Part shown: positions 5,247 to 12,001 of the stretch, one piece after another
How the letters are laid out: each line of letters begins with the position of its first letter
Position numbering within the stretch: the first letter of the stretch is position 1
Source: a virus
Direction: 5' to 3' (one strand)
IMG/VR virus record: IMGVR_UViG_3300036860_000070
Span: 1-34,429 of that record
DNA: 34,429 bases
Notes under the pieces: model-generated
The model's database searches: none
What the model was told of the DNA's origin: nothing
The model's input: the letters and a program-made list of their open reading frames with translations, nothing else
Position numbers and translations under genes: made by a program

Positions 5247-5670
5247 CTACGACGAGTTCACCGAACTCATGAAGGATCTGTGCGCCGCCAACGACCGGCC
5301 GGTGTCGGATGAGCGCGTGCGCGCATTCTGGGATGCGCTCAAGCCGTTCCCGTTCGCGCAGATCAAGGCGCGCATCAAGGCGCACATCGCCAAGGGCAAG
5401 AAGTGGCCGCTGCCATCGGAGTTGCGCCCGCCCGAGGATGAGCAGCAGAGGCCGCCGCCGCCGTCGGTCGCGGAAGTGGCAGCGCAGCTTACCGACTACG
5501 TGCTGCGCAACTACGAGCTGACGCCGCACCAACGCGCCGGTTTCAGCTGGACGTTCCTGCATCGGAAAGGCGATCCGTGTACGTGCATCGGCTTGCTCAT
5601 TGCGGCCGACGGCGAGCGGACCGGATACCGGGTGATGGTCGAAGACATGCAACTTGATCGGAGGGTCTGA
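5233..5670 (+). CDS. helicase loader/inhibitor-like replication protein
   Basis: This 145-residue protein starts at ATG 5233, overlapping the replication organiser by 14 bases. The N-terminal 75 residues form a small helical bundle (FTELMKDLCAANDRPVS, FWDALKPFPFAQIKARIKAH) followed by a KKWPLPSELRP motif. This 'FP..I..AI..HI...KWPxPxE' arrangement is seen in phage helicase loaders/inhibitors of the G39P type. After a proline-rich linker comes a C-terminal part with TPCTC-like cysteines (DPCTCIG) and a beta-rich end. It would deliver the host DnaB helicase, since no phage helicase gene is visible nearby. The loader role is inferred from motif and position. Confidence 0.6.
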   Translation: MYQSDYDEFTELMKDLCAANDRPVSDERVRAFWDALKPFPFAQIKARIKAHIAKGKKWPLPSELRPPEDEQQRPPPPSVAEVAAQLTDYVLRNYELTPHQRAGFSWTFLHRKGDPCTCIGLLIAADGERTGYRVMVEDMQLDRRV

Positions 5671-5672
5671 CG

Positions 5673-5975
5673 ATGGCGACGAATCAGCATTACGCGCAGG
5701 CAGTGGGGGAGTCGAAGGCCGAACAAATCGGCTATCTCGATGCGCTCGACAACTCGCTCGGGATGACGCTGGGGCAGCTGCGCGAGCTCGCGCAGCGCGC
5801 TCGGTCGCTCGCTGATCGCGTGCTCGGTCCGCAACCCGAGCCGGTGGCACAGCAACAGGGCACAGGCACGACCGGCAACTATCCCGCGATCCGCCGGCTC
5901 GGCGACGCCGCCGACAACCTGCGCGAACTCGCGCACGGCATCGGCGAGACCATGAAGCGCTTGGAAAACCTGTGA
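5673..5975 (+). CDS. hypothetical helical protein (100 aa)
   Basis: It starts at ATG 5673, two bases after the previous stop, with a GGAGG site overlapping the end of the preceding gene. The N-terminal half is helical (LDNSLGMTLGQLRELAQRAR), the middle is a flexible Gln/Thr/Gly linker (VAQQQGTGTTG), and the C-terminus is a second helix (LGDAADNLRELAHGIGETMK). The two-helix form resembles small phage proteins of unknown function that precede membrane proteins. No family is recognised. Confidence 0.68.
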   Translation: MATNQHYAQAVGESKAEQIGYLDALDNSLGMTLGQLRELAQRARSLADRVLGPQPEPVAQQQGTGTTGNYPAIRRLGDAADNLRELAHGIGETMKRLENL

Positions 5976-5984
5976 GGCACGACG

Positions 5985-6119
5985 ATGAAATGGGATTTCG
6001 TGGGCTTCGTGCTCATCGGGCTGGCGGTGTTCTTTCTGATCCTCGCCGGCTTGGTGCTGTACCGGTCATTGAGACGGACGAGCAGTACCGGCGGTATCTC
6101 GCCGAAGTCGAAACGCTGA
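5985..6119 (+). CDS. small single-span membrane protein (44 aa)
   Basis: ATG 5985 is preceded by GTGAGG at 7 bases, a good ribosome site. It encodes MKWDFVGFVLIGL followed by more hydrophobic residues (one transmembrane segment, about residues 5-26) and a basic, Ser-rich tail (LYRSLRRTSST). Positive charge after the segment predicts a cytoplasmic C-terminus. It lies in a different frame from the overlapping frame 5990-6361, and its start is the better placed of the two. No family is recognised; such short proteins are common in early phage operons. Confidence 0.6.
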   Translation: MKWDFVGFVLIGLAVFFLILAGLVLYRSLRRTSSTGGISPKSKR

Positions 6120-6361
6120 TTGCGCTTGATCCCGAGTTGGGCACCGCTGCCGGTGCGCGTCTGGATCTGCTGGCGACGGTGATCGATGAATACGAGAAGC
6201 GCCGCTTCCCGTTCGAAGTGGGAGAGATCATGAAACTGCGCGCGGAGAGATCGAACGATGACGACGCACACATCGGCAAGGGTGCCGCGTGGTTCGTCTG
6301 GTATGTACTCGCGTTCCTCGCCGTGCTGGCGTTCGGCTTGGCGCTGTGCTCGATGAAGTGA
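5990..6361 (+). CDS. HigA-antitoxin-like N-terminal domain fused to a membrane segment
   Basis: The frame is open from GTG 5972 or ATG 5990 to TGA 6361. Within it, about 50 residues (nt 6068-6220; ETDEQYRRYLAEVETLI, then GARLDLLATVIDEYEKRRFP) closely resemble the conserved N-terminal part of HigA-type antitoxins. In that family the block is followed by a DNA-binding HTH. Here the HTH is missing, and the frame continues into KLRAERSNDDDAH and one hydrophobic segment (AAWFVWYVLAFLAVLAFGLA). No good start codon lies directly before the HigA-like block, and the first 30 residues overlap the 44-residue membrane gene. An internal ATG at 6230 with a GGGAGAG site would give only the 43-residue membrane part. 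It may be a decayed antitoxin, a new fusion, or a small membrane gene over an older frame. Confidence 0.5.
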   Translation: MGFRGLRAHRAGGVLSDPRRLGAVPVIETDEQYRRYLAEVETLIALDPELGTAAGARLDLLATVIDEYEKRRFPFEVGEIMKLRAERSNDDDAHIGKGAAWFVWYVLAFLAVLAFGLALCSMK

Positions 6362-6543
6362 TGCCGGACGAGCTCGCGGAGATCGACCAAGTGCGTTGGC
6401 AACGTGACGTGGCGCGGGCCGAGAACGCGCGGCTGCGCGCCCAGAATGAGCGGCTCGCGCTGCTGCTCAAGTATGCAGAGGCGGCGCTGCGCGAGGAGTA
6501 CCGGCTGCGGATCGAATCGGCAAAGCGGGAGGTCGTGTCGTGA
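6361..6543 (+). CDS. coiled-coil hypothetical protein (60 aa)
   Basis: ATG 6361 shares a base with the previous TGA. The product (MPDELAEIDQVRWQRDVARA, then ENARLRAQNERLALLLKY) is one continuous amphipathic helix with heptad Leu spacing, so it should form a coiled-coil oligomer. The frame is open upstream to 6289 but only as the shadow of the preceding gene. The stop overlaps the next GTG start (GTGA). No family is recognised. Confidence 0.62.
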   Translation: MPDELAEIDQVRWQRDVARAENARLRAQNERLALLLKYAEAALREEYRLRIESAKREVVS

Positions 6544-6818
6544 GTCTCAAAGGTCAGCTGAATCGGTATGTGTGCGAGCGCTGCGGTGGCCAGATCATCA
6601 CGGTGGACGCCGACGACGGCGTGACGCCGTTCGCGTTGATGTGCCGTGCGTCGCCGAACTGTTCGGGCATGATGTACTCGTCGTTCTATCAGGGTGTGCG
6701 CGGCGAGCCCACCTACGAATGGCGCAGGCCGAGCGACGCCGAGTACGCCGGCATGTCGGCGGCGATGCGCGCGCACGTCGATCAGGGCGGGCTCGATCTG
6801 TATCTCCGGGTGGCGTAA
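6540..6818 (+). CDS. zinc-ribbon-like hypothetical protein (92 aa)
   Basis: The start is GTG 6540, overlapping the preceding stop. Residues about 11-43 hold YVCERCGGQII and a later MCRASPNCSG, that is CxxC followed by CxxxxxC, arranged as a zinc ribbon. A tail with YEWRRPSDAEYAGM follows; short proteins with 'RC.G' ribbons and 'W.RP....' tails recur in phage early regions. It may be a small metal-binding or nucleic-acid-binding protein. The exact family is not recognised. Confidence 0.66.
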   Translation: MSLKGQLNRYVCERCGGQIITVDADDGVTPFALMCRASPNCSGMMYSSFYQGVRGEPTYEWRRPSDAEYAGMSAAMRAHVDQGGLDLYLRVA

Positions 6819-6822
6819 AGCC

Positions 6823-7191
6823 GTGGACATCGAGCAGGCGTGCAAGGCGTGGGGCGCCGCGCTCTACAAGGGGCTACCGATCAGCGCCGGCCATGACGCG
6901 GCGTTGCACCTGACGCGCGATGACCTGATGGAGCAGATCGAGCGCGAGCAGGCGGATGTCACCGGCTTGCCGGCGGATGTGATCCCGCTCGCGCGCGCTG
7001 CGACGACGATGCTGCCCGAGCAATACCGCGTGCTGTTCGTTCACTTCGTCTTTCCCTGGCATGCGAAGGGGGACGAGAGGCACGCGCCGAAGTGGCAGCT
7101 GCTGTTCGTCGGCCGCACGCGCTATTTCTATTGCCTCGAAGGCGCGCTATCGCATCTGCGCGGCGCGCTCAGCATGCTGGAGCCGTCGTGA
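6823..7191 (+). CDS. hypothetical phage protein (122 aa)
   Basis: The chosen start is GTG 6823 (VDIEQACKAWGAAL), four bases after the previous stop. The frame is open upstream but overlaps the zinc-ribbon gene. The N-terminal half is helical; a central motif MLPEQYRVLFVHFVFPW is followed by a short basic loop and YFYCLEGALSHLRGALS. The 'P..YR.VL..HYV.P' flavour is reminiscent of small phage proteins near antitermination genes, but I do not claim that family. It overlaps the radical SAM start as GTGA, so the two are likely co-translated. Confidence 0.65.
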   Translation: MDIEQACKAWGAALYKGLPISAGHDAALHLTRDDLMEQIEREQADVTGLPADVIPLARAATTMLPEQYRVLFVHFVFPWHAKGDERHAPKWQLLFVGRTRYFYCLEGALSHLRGALSMLEPS

Positions 7192-8087
7192 CGCCTGTGC
7201 AGAGCGCGTGGATCGGCGGGTTGGCCGAGTGGATGATTGGCGATACCGCGTTCCTGTCGGTCGCATTCACGTGGAAGTTGCCCGAGGCGCGCGCCCGCGC
7301 CGTCTGGTATCGCGCGCTCGGGCAGAAGGTGATCTGCGGTGGGCCGGCCGTGCATGAGCATCCGAAGTATCTCGCTGACGTTGCGGAGTGGCGGCGCGAG
7401 TTCCCGGATGCGGTGCGCTATCACAACCCGGCGGCGACGTTCGCGACGAAGGGCTGCAACGAGCGCTGCTCGTTCTGCAACGTCTGGCGGATCGAGGGCG
7501 ACTTCACCTACTACCCGGAATTCGCCGTGCGTCCAGTGCTCTGTGACAACAATCTCTCGGCGATCGACCCCAAATATCAGGAGCACATCATCGCGCGCTA
7601 CAAGGCGGAGCGGGTGCCGCTGCTCGATGCGAACTCTGGGTTCGAGCCCAAGAGCTTCGATGGCGCAGTCTTCGCGCGTTGGCGCGAGATCAACCGCGGC
7701 CCGTGGCGGTTCGGCTTCGATGAGTCAGGCGAGCGCGAGACGGTTCGCCGCGTGATGGCGATGCTGCGCGGCGCGAGCGTGCCCGCCAAGAAGATCCGCC
7801 CGTATGTGCTGATCGGCAATGAGCCGCCGGACGCGTGCCTCGCCCGCATCCGCGAAGTAATTGAGTGGGGCGGCGAGCCGCACGTGCAACCATTCATTAA
7901 GCACAAGTCGCTGGAGAAGCGCGCGCACGTCAGCCGCGCGATGGGTTGGACTCCGCAACTGCTGACCGATATGGCGCGATGGGCCAACCGCCGCATCTGG
8001 CGGTATGCCGCCTTTGATGACTATCGGCGTTCAGCGAAGACCGAGCGCGCGGATCGCTTCGACAAACAGCAGGGGCTGTTCGTCTGA
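7188..8087 (+). CDS. phage radical SAM protein with cobalamin-domain-like N-terminus
   Basis: The start is GTG 7188, overlapping the previous stop, with GGAG 5 bases upstream; the product is 299 residues. Residues 90-97 carry the radical SAM cluster motif C-x3-C-x2-C (GCNERCSFC), preceded by NPAATFATK as in MiaB/BchE-type enzymes ('T.RGC...C.FC'). The three cysteines should bind a 4Fe-4S cluster that cleaves S-adenosylmethionine. Residues about 20-60 (SVAFTWKLPEARARAVWYRA, GQKVICGGPAV) resemble the end of a B12-binding-like domain, but it is short, with no DxHxxG motif seen, so B12 use is doubtful. Later motifs (DANSGFEP, FGFDESGE, PYVLIGNEPPD, QPFIKHKSLEKR) fit a TIM barrel. It is the last early-right gene. 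The substrate is unknown; DNA or tRNA base modification are plausible. Confidence 0.82.
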   Translation: MTPVQSAWIGGLAEWMIGDTAFLSVAFTWKLPEARARAVWYRALGQKVICGGPAVHEHPKYLADVAEWRREFPDAVRYHNPAATFATKGCNERCSFCNVWRIEGDFTYYPEFAVRPVLCDNNLSAIDPKYQEHIIARYKAERVPLLDANSGFEPKSFDGAVFARWREINRGPWRFGFDESGERETVRRVMAMLRGASVPAKKIRPYVLIGNEPPDACLARIREVIEWGGEPHVQPFIKHKSLEKRAHVSRAMGWTPQLLTDMARWANRRIWRYAAFDDYRRSAKTERADRFDKQQGLFV

Positions 8088-8089
8088 AA

Positions 8090-8133
8090 ACCAGCCTATA
8101 GCCTTGTGCGCCGTGAGCGGCGACCAGCCTATA
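8090..8133 (+). repeat. 11-bp direct repeats flanking a small hairpin
   Basis: ACCAGCCTATA occurs at 8090-8100 and 8123-8133. Between them is a 5-bp hairpin CGCCG-TGAG-CGGCG (8109-8122) abutting the second repeat. The structure fills the 53-bp gap between two convergent genes. It lacks a T tract, so it is not a classic terminator. It could be a factor-binding or recombination site, or mark insertion of the adjacent minus-strand gene. Confidence 0.6.
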
Positions 8134-8140
8134 TAACCTG

Positions 8141-8434
8141 TCAGGAGCACACCTGCCGCCAGACGTAGCGGCGTTGCAGCTCGTCATACACCTGCCGCTG
8201 GTAGCAGCGGCTCGTGCCCACCGGCGGCACGCGCGCGGGGTTCACCGGTTGCACTGATGCCGGCACGACCGGGCATACGCGCGGCGCGCACGCTGGCGCG
8301 ACGTCGGTCGAACTCGAACACAGCGCGCGCGTCTCGCCGTTGACGCAGGCGCAGCGGCAGTCAGCGAATGCGACAGCCGGGCATGCGAACAGAAGAACGA
8401 GCGCGAGCCGGATCAGCATGGGGTTCACGTCCAT
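8141..8434 (-). CDS. exported cysteine-rich small protein
   Basis: This is the only minus-strand gene right of the immunity region. The start is ATG 8434 or, equally likely, ATG 8419 (MLIRLALVLLFACPAV); neither has a strong ribosome site. The N-terminus is a typical signal peptide ending AVAFA, with probable cleavage before Asp-Cys. The mature part of about 75 residues holds around ten cysteines (CRCAC, then ALCSSS, ACAPRVCP, SRCYQR and a C-terminal QVC), and the tail has YQRQVYDELQRRYVWRQV. It should be a disulfide-stabilised periplasmic or secreted protein. No lipobox is evident. Position between early and late blocks and opposite orientation are typical of a lysogenic-conversion gene ('moron'). 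A small Rz1-like role is less likely because no spanin partner is near. Confidence 0.7.
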   Translation of the reverse strand: MDVNPMLIRLALVLLFACPAVAFADCRCACVNGETRALCSSSTDVAPACAPRVCPVVPASVQPVNPARVPPVGTSRCYQRQVYDELQRRYVWRQVCS

Positions 8435-8496
8435 GCCCGCAAACGTAGATGGATGACGGGCGGCGTTCCGTGACGCGCATCGCGCGGCGTTGAGCG

Positions 8497-8508
8497 AAGT
8501 CCGGACTT
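8497..8508. promoter_or_regulatory. palindrome AAGTCCGGACTT upstream of terminase genes
   Basis: This perfect 12-bp palindrome lies in the 219-bp gap between the divergent Cys-rich gene and TerS. Its 10-bp core AGTCCGGACT recurs exactly at 15552 and 21078, also between genes. A GATAAT-like box follows about 45 bases later (near 8535-8545). It may be a late-promoter element or operator. The rest of the gap holds no gene I can support. Confidence 0.55.
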
Positions 8509-8653
8509 GCGTCTCACTTGTTCCAATCTCCGTGCATGCTGCTGATAATCCTTTTGCGCCGGGCAAAAGCGGCGCCGCGTTGTTTCCATGTCGAGATCGG
8601 GAACGCGGAGAGCGGGCCAACTCTCCGCGCTTCCCTTCAGCGCAGACAGGATC

Positions 8654-9184
8654 ATGGCCCGTTCCGCTTCGAACAAGTTCACCGATAAGCAGCAGCGGTT
8701 CATCGACGAGTACTTGGTCGATCTGAACGGCACGCAGGCTGCGATCCGCGCCGGCTACAGCCGCAAGACCGCGAACGAGATCGCGGCCGAGCTCCTAGCA
8801 AAACCTAGCATCCGCGCCGCCGTCGACGCGGGACTTGCGAAGCGGCGCGAGCGCACGGAGATCAGCCAAGACTACGTGCTGCGCACGATCCACGAGACCG
8901 TGGAGCGCTGTCGGCAGGTTGCGCCGGTGCTCGATCGCAAAGGCTTCCCGGTCGTAGTTGAGACGCCGAAGGGCAGCGTCGCGCCGGCGTATGTGTTTGA
9001 TGCGAAGGAAGTGCTGAAGGGCTGCGAACTGCTCGGCCGTCACTTGGGCATGTTCCCGACCAAGGTTGAGCACTCGGGCGAGATCCGCCGGAGCGATGCG
9101 CGCGAGCTGAGCGACGAAGAGTTGCTGCTGATCGCCGCCGGCTTCATGGCGGACGGTTCGAACGTGCCCGAGACGACGAACTGA
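8654..9184 (+). CDS. terminase small subunit (TerS)
   Basis: The chosen start is ATG 8654 (MARSASNKFTDKQQRF), preceded by AGGA. An alternative in-frame ATG at 8588 has no ribosome site. The product of 176 residues carries the Terminase_2-type HTH block at about 8-60: TDKQQRFIDEYLVDLNGTQA, then AIRAGYS and NEIAAELLAKPSIRAAV. The rest is helical with a beta insertion (VAPVLDRKGFPVVVETPKG). TerS binds the packaging site and stimulates TerL. It lies 10 bases before TerL, as usual. The cos or pac site could be in or just upstream of this gene. Confidence 0.88.
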   Translation: MARSASNKFTDKQQRFIDEYLVDLNGTQAAIRAGYSRKTANEIAAELLAKPSIRAAVDAGLAKRRERTEISQDYVLRTIHETVERCRQVAPVLDRKGFPVVVETPKGSVAPAYVFDAKEVLKGCELLGRHLGMFPTKVEHSGEIRRSDARELSDEELLLIAAGFMADGSNVPETTN

Positions 9185-9194
9185 TCCGGAAGCA

Positions 9195-10757
9195 ATGGCA
9201 GTCGCCGTCGATGAAATCCACGCCGCCGTTGCCGCGAGAGAGTTGCTACAGCGCCGCGCGGCGCGCCGCACGCTGCTGCCGTTCGTTGAGTACACGACGC
9301 CGAAGTGGACCGCCGGGCGACCGCATCGGGTCATGTGTGAGCAATTGGATCGCGTGGAGCGCGGCGAGATCGACCGGCTCATGCTGCTGCTGCCACCGCA
9401 GCACGGGAAATCAACCGTCGCGTCCAAGCGCTACCCGGCGTTCGCACTTGGGCGGCAGCCGACGCACGACATCATCTCAGCCTCCGCGACGCACGATCTG
9501 GCCGAGGACTTCGGGCGGGAGGTTCGTAACTGCATCTCGGGGCAGGAGTGCGGCAACGTCTTCCGCGATCTCATGCTCGCCGAGGATTCGCAGGCCAAGG
9601 GACGCTGGCAGACGAAGCAGGGCGGCTCGTATTACGCCGTCGGCATTGGCGGGGCCTTGTTCGGCCGCGGTGCCACTCGAGCCATCATCGACGATCCGTT
9701 CGCCACGTGGGAGGACGCACAGAACAAGCTGGCCCGTCAGCGCGTGTGGGACTGGTACACGGGCACGCTCTACAACCGCGTGCGACCTGGCGGTGCCATC
9801 GTGCTGATTCAGCACCGCATGCATCAGGACGATCTCGCCGGGCGGCTGATCGCGCAGATGCAGGCAGGTGCGGACAAGTGGGAGGTCGTGGAGTTGCCGG
9901 CGCTCGGCAGTTACGGCGCGCTCTGGCCCGAGCGCTACGACGTGCCGGCGCTGGAGCGGATCAAGCGCAACACGCCCGAGTTCAAGTGGTCATCGCTCTA
10001 CCAGCAGAAGCCGCTGTCGGAAGAGGGCGGCATCATCAAGCGCGCGAAGTGGCGGCTGTGGCCGGCGCGGGAGAAGTTGCCGCGCTTCCTGTTCGTGATC
10101 ATGTCGCTCGACACCGCCTACACGGAGGAAACCTACGACCGGCGGGCGGCCGAGGCGGACTTCACCGCGTGCTCGGTGTGGGGCGTGTTCGAGCATGAGA
10201 AGGTGCGCAACGCGATGCTGCTCGATTGCTGGGAGGAACGGCTCGGCTTCCCGGAGTTGATCGAGCGCGTCAGGCGTGAGCGGGATGCGAGCTACGGGGA
10301 TGCGGACGAGCCGTTGCTCCGTCCGCTCATCGACGTCGCGCATCGAGCGTCGCACCAGGGCCGAAAGGTCGACCTGCTGGTGATCGAAGAGAAAGGGTCG
10401 GGCATATCGCTGCGTCAGGCGCTCGCCAAGGAGGGCATCCTCACCCGGCCCTACAACCCCGGACGCGCCGACAAGCTGGCGCGGCTGCATCTGGTGTCGC
10501 CGATGTTCACGCACGGCCGCGTGTGGGCGGTCGAGAGCGACAAGATGCCCGGCCGCCCGCGCACGTGGGCCGACCCGCTCATCACGCAGGTGTGCTCGTT
10601 CGCGGGCGAAGGGTCGATCCCCTTCGACGATCTCATGGACTCAGCCGTGCAGGCGCTGCGCGTGATCATGGATGAGTTCTTGGGGCCGCTGACGTTCAAG
10701 CCGGCACCGCATGACAAGGGCTACGTGCCGCCGAAGGTGAACCCGTATGCACAGTGA
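9195..10757 (+). CDS. terminase large subunit (TerL), ATPase-nuclease
   Basis: This 520-residue protein is normal length for TerL. The ATPase domain has Walker A PPQHGKST (67-74), Walker B with adjacent acidic residues AIIDDPF (163-169), and a coupling motif IVLIQHRMHQDDLAGR (about 202-217). The C-terminal RNase H-like nuclease has the first acidic position in VIMSLDTAY (Asp306), the second at LLVIEEKGSG (about 395-403), and the third in PFDDLMDSAV (about 477-485). It pumps DNA into the prohead through the portal and cuts it. GGAAGCA lies before ATG 9195. It overlaps the methyltransferase gene by 11 bases, an unusual neighbour since portal normally follows TerL. Confidence 0.93.
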   Translation: MAVAVDEIHAAVAARELLQRRAARRTLLPFVEYTTPKWTAGRPHRVMCEQLDRVERGEIDRLMLLLPPQHGKSTVASKRYPAFALGRQPTHDIISASATHDLAEDFGREVRNCISGQECGNVFRDLMLAEDSQAKGRWQTKQGGSYYAVGIGGALFGRGATRAIIDDPFATWEDAQNKLARQRVWDWYTGTLYNRVRPGGAIVLIQHRMHQDDLAGRLIAQMQAGADKWEVVELPALGSYGALWPERYDVPALERIKRNTPEFKWSSLYQQKPLSEEGGIIKRAKWRLWPAREKLPRFLFVIMSLDTAYTEETYDRRAAEADFTACSVWGVFEHEKVRNAMLLDCWEERLGFPELIERVRRERDASYGDADEPLLRPLIDVAHRASHQGRKVDLLVIEEKGSGISLRQALAKEGILTRPYNPGRADKLARLHLVSPMFTHGRVWAVESDKMPGRPRTWADPLITQVCSFAGEGSIPFDDLMDSAVQALRVIMDEFLGPLTFKPAPHDKGYVPPKVNPYAQ

Positions 10758-11562
10758 GCCCGCGCCGACGGTCATCGGGAACGCGACGCTGTACTGCGGG
10801 GACGCGCTGCGCGTGCTGGCAGCACTGCCCGATGAATCCGTCGACTGCGCCATGACCGATCCGCCCTACTCATCGGGCGGCATGCTGCGCGGGGATCGCA
10901 TTCAGGACGTACACACGAAGTACGTGAACAGCGACAGCGCCTCGGGGAACCTGCTGACAGGGTTCACCGGGGATAACCGCGACCAGATCGGCTACTGGTT
11001 CTGGACGGCGCTCTGGCTCGGCGAGCTGCGCCGCGTGCTCAAGCCGGGTGCCGTGGTCGGGCTGTTCACGGACTGGCGGCAGCTCCCGGTGACCACGTCG
11101 TCGTTGCAGGCTGGCGGCTTTGTCTGGCGCGGGATCATCCCGTGGCACAAGCCCGCCGCGCGCTGTCAGCAGGGGCGCTTCACGAACAACTGCGAGTACG
11201 TCGTGTGGGGCACGAACGGTCCGCGCGAGTTGGAGGGAAGCCCGCTGCCTGGCTTCTATTCGTGCAACGCGCCTCGCGGGGAGGATCGCGAGCACATCAC
11301 GCAGAAGCCGGTGGAGCTGATGGCGCGTCTCATCAGCGTGACGCCGCCCGGCAGCGTTGTGATCGACCCGTTCATGGGCAGCGGCACGACCGGCGTGGCG
11401 TGCATGGACACCGGGCGCTTGTTCGTCGGCATCGAGCAAGAGCAGTCGCACTTCGCGACCGCGTGCGAGCGGTTGGACCAGACGCAGCGGCAGGTGCGGC
11501 TGTTCGATGGTGCGACCCCGCTGCGCCCGATGCAGGCGGACTTGGGATGGGAAGCCGCATGA
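10747..11562 (+). CDS. DNA adenine-type methyltransferase inside the packaging block
   Basis: This 271-residue protein is a beta-class DNA methyltransferase. The catalytic motif IV is DPPY (38-41) near the N-terminus, and the SAM-binding motif I is FMGSGT (209-214) near the C-terminus, preceded by HITQKPVEL (motif X). DPPY favours N6-adenine over N4-cytosine methylation, which usually has SPPY. The short recognition region (about 45-180) suggests a stand-alone enzyme with a short target. Its start lies inside the TerL end and its stop is one base before the XF1762-like gene, so the three are probably co-translated. Likely roles are protection from host restriction, marking of packaging sites, or preparing a base for further modification. 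No cognate endonuclease is visible. Confidence 0.9.
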   Translation: MHSEPAPTVIGNATLYCGDALRVLAALPDESVDCAMTDPPYSSGGMLRGDRIQDVHTKYVNSDSASGNLLTGFTGDNRDQIGYWFWTALWLGELRRVLKPGAVVGLFTDWRQLPVTTSSLQAGGFVWRGIIPWHKPAARCQQGRFTNNCEYVVWGTNGPRELEGSPLPGFYSCNAPRGEDREHITQKPVELMARLISVTPPGSVVIDPFMGSGTTGVACMDTGRLFVGIEQEQSHFATACERLDQTQRQVRLFDGATPLRPMQADLGWEAA

Positions 11563-11563
11563 G

Positions 11564-12001
11564 ATGCTTGAAGTGATCCCGATCACGCTCCGCGAAGCGA
11601 GCGCCTACGTGGCGCAGCACCACCGGCATCACAAGCCGCCGCAGGGTGCGTTGTTCGCCGTGGCGGTGAGCGATGGCGCAGCGGTGCGCGGCGTTGCGGT
11701 GATCGGCAAGCCGGTCGCCCGAATGAACGATGACGGCTTCACCGTCGAGATCACGCGCTGTTGCACGGACGGCGCGCGCAATGCGTGCTCGATGCTCTAC
11801 CGCACCGCGTGGCGCGCGGCGCGGGCGATGGGATATCGCCGCTGCATCACGTACACGCTCCCCGATGAGGGTGGCGCGAGCCTGCGCGGCGCCGGGTTCC
11901 GGTGCGTAGGGGAAGCCGGCGGCGGTTCGTGGTCTCGCACCATTCGCCCGCGCGTGGATGTTCACCCGCTGCAGGCGAAGTTGAGATGGGAGGTCGCATG
12001 A
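11564..12001 (+). CDS. XF1762-like, GNAT-type phage protein
   Basis: The chosen start is ATG 11564 (MLEVIPITLREASAYVA), one base after the methyltransferase stop; the product has 145 residues. The order of motifs (HHRHHKPPQG near 19-28, VAVSDGAAVRGVAVIGKPVA, RCCTDGARNACSMLY, RRCITYTLPDEGGASLRGAG, then GGGSW) is that of the family named after Xylella XF1762, found in many phages beside methyltransferases. The beta-strands, the RCCTDG turn and the final 'GF..VG' strand suggest a GNAT acyltransferase fold, as in phage Mu Mom, which modifies adenine in DNA. Whether this protein acts on DNA is unknown. The stop overlaps the portal start as ATGA, so it sits within the head operon. Confidence 0.72.
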   Translation: MLEVIPITLREASAYVAQHHRHHKPPQGALFAVAVSDGAAVRGVAVIGKPVARMNDDGFTVEITRCCTDGARNACSMLYRTAWRAARAMGYRRCITYTLPDEGGASLRGAGFRCVGEAGGGSWSRTIRPRVDVHPLQAKLRWEVA

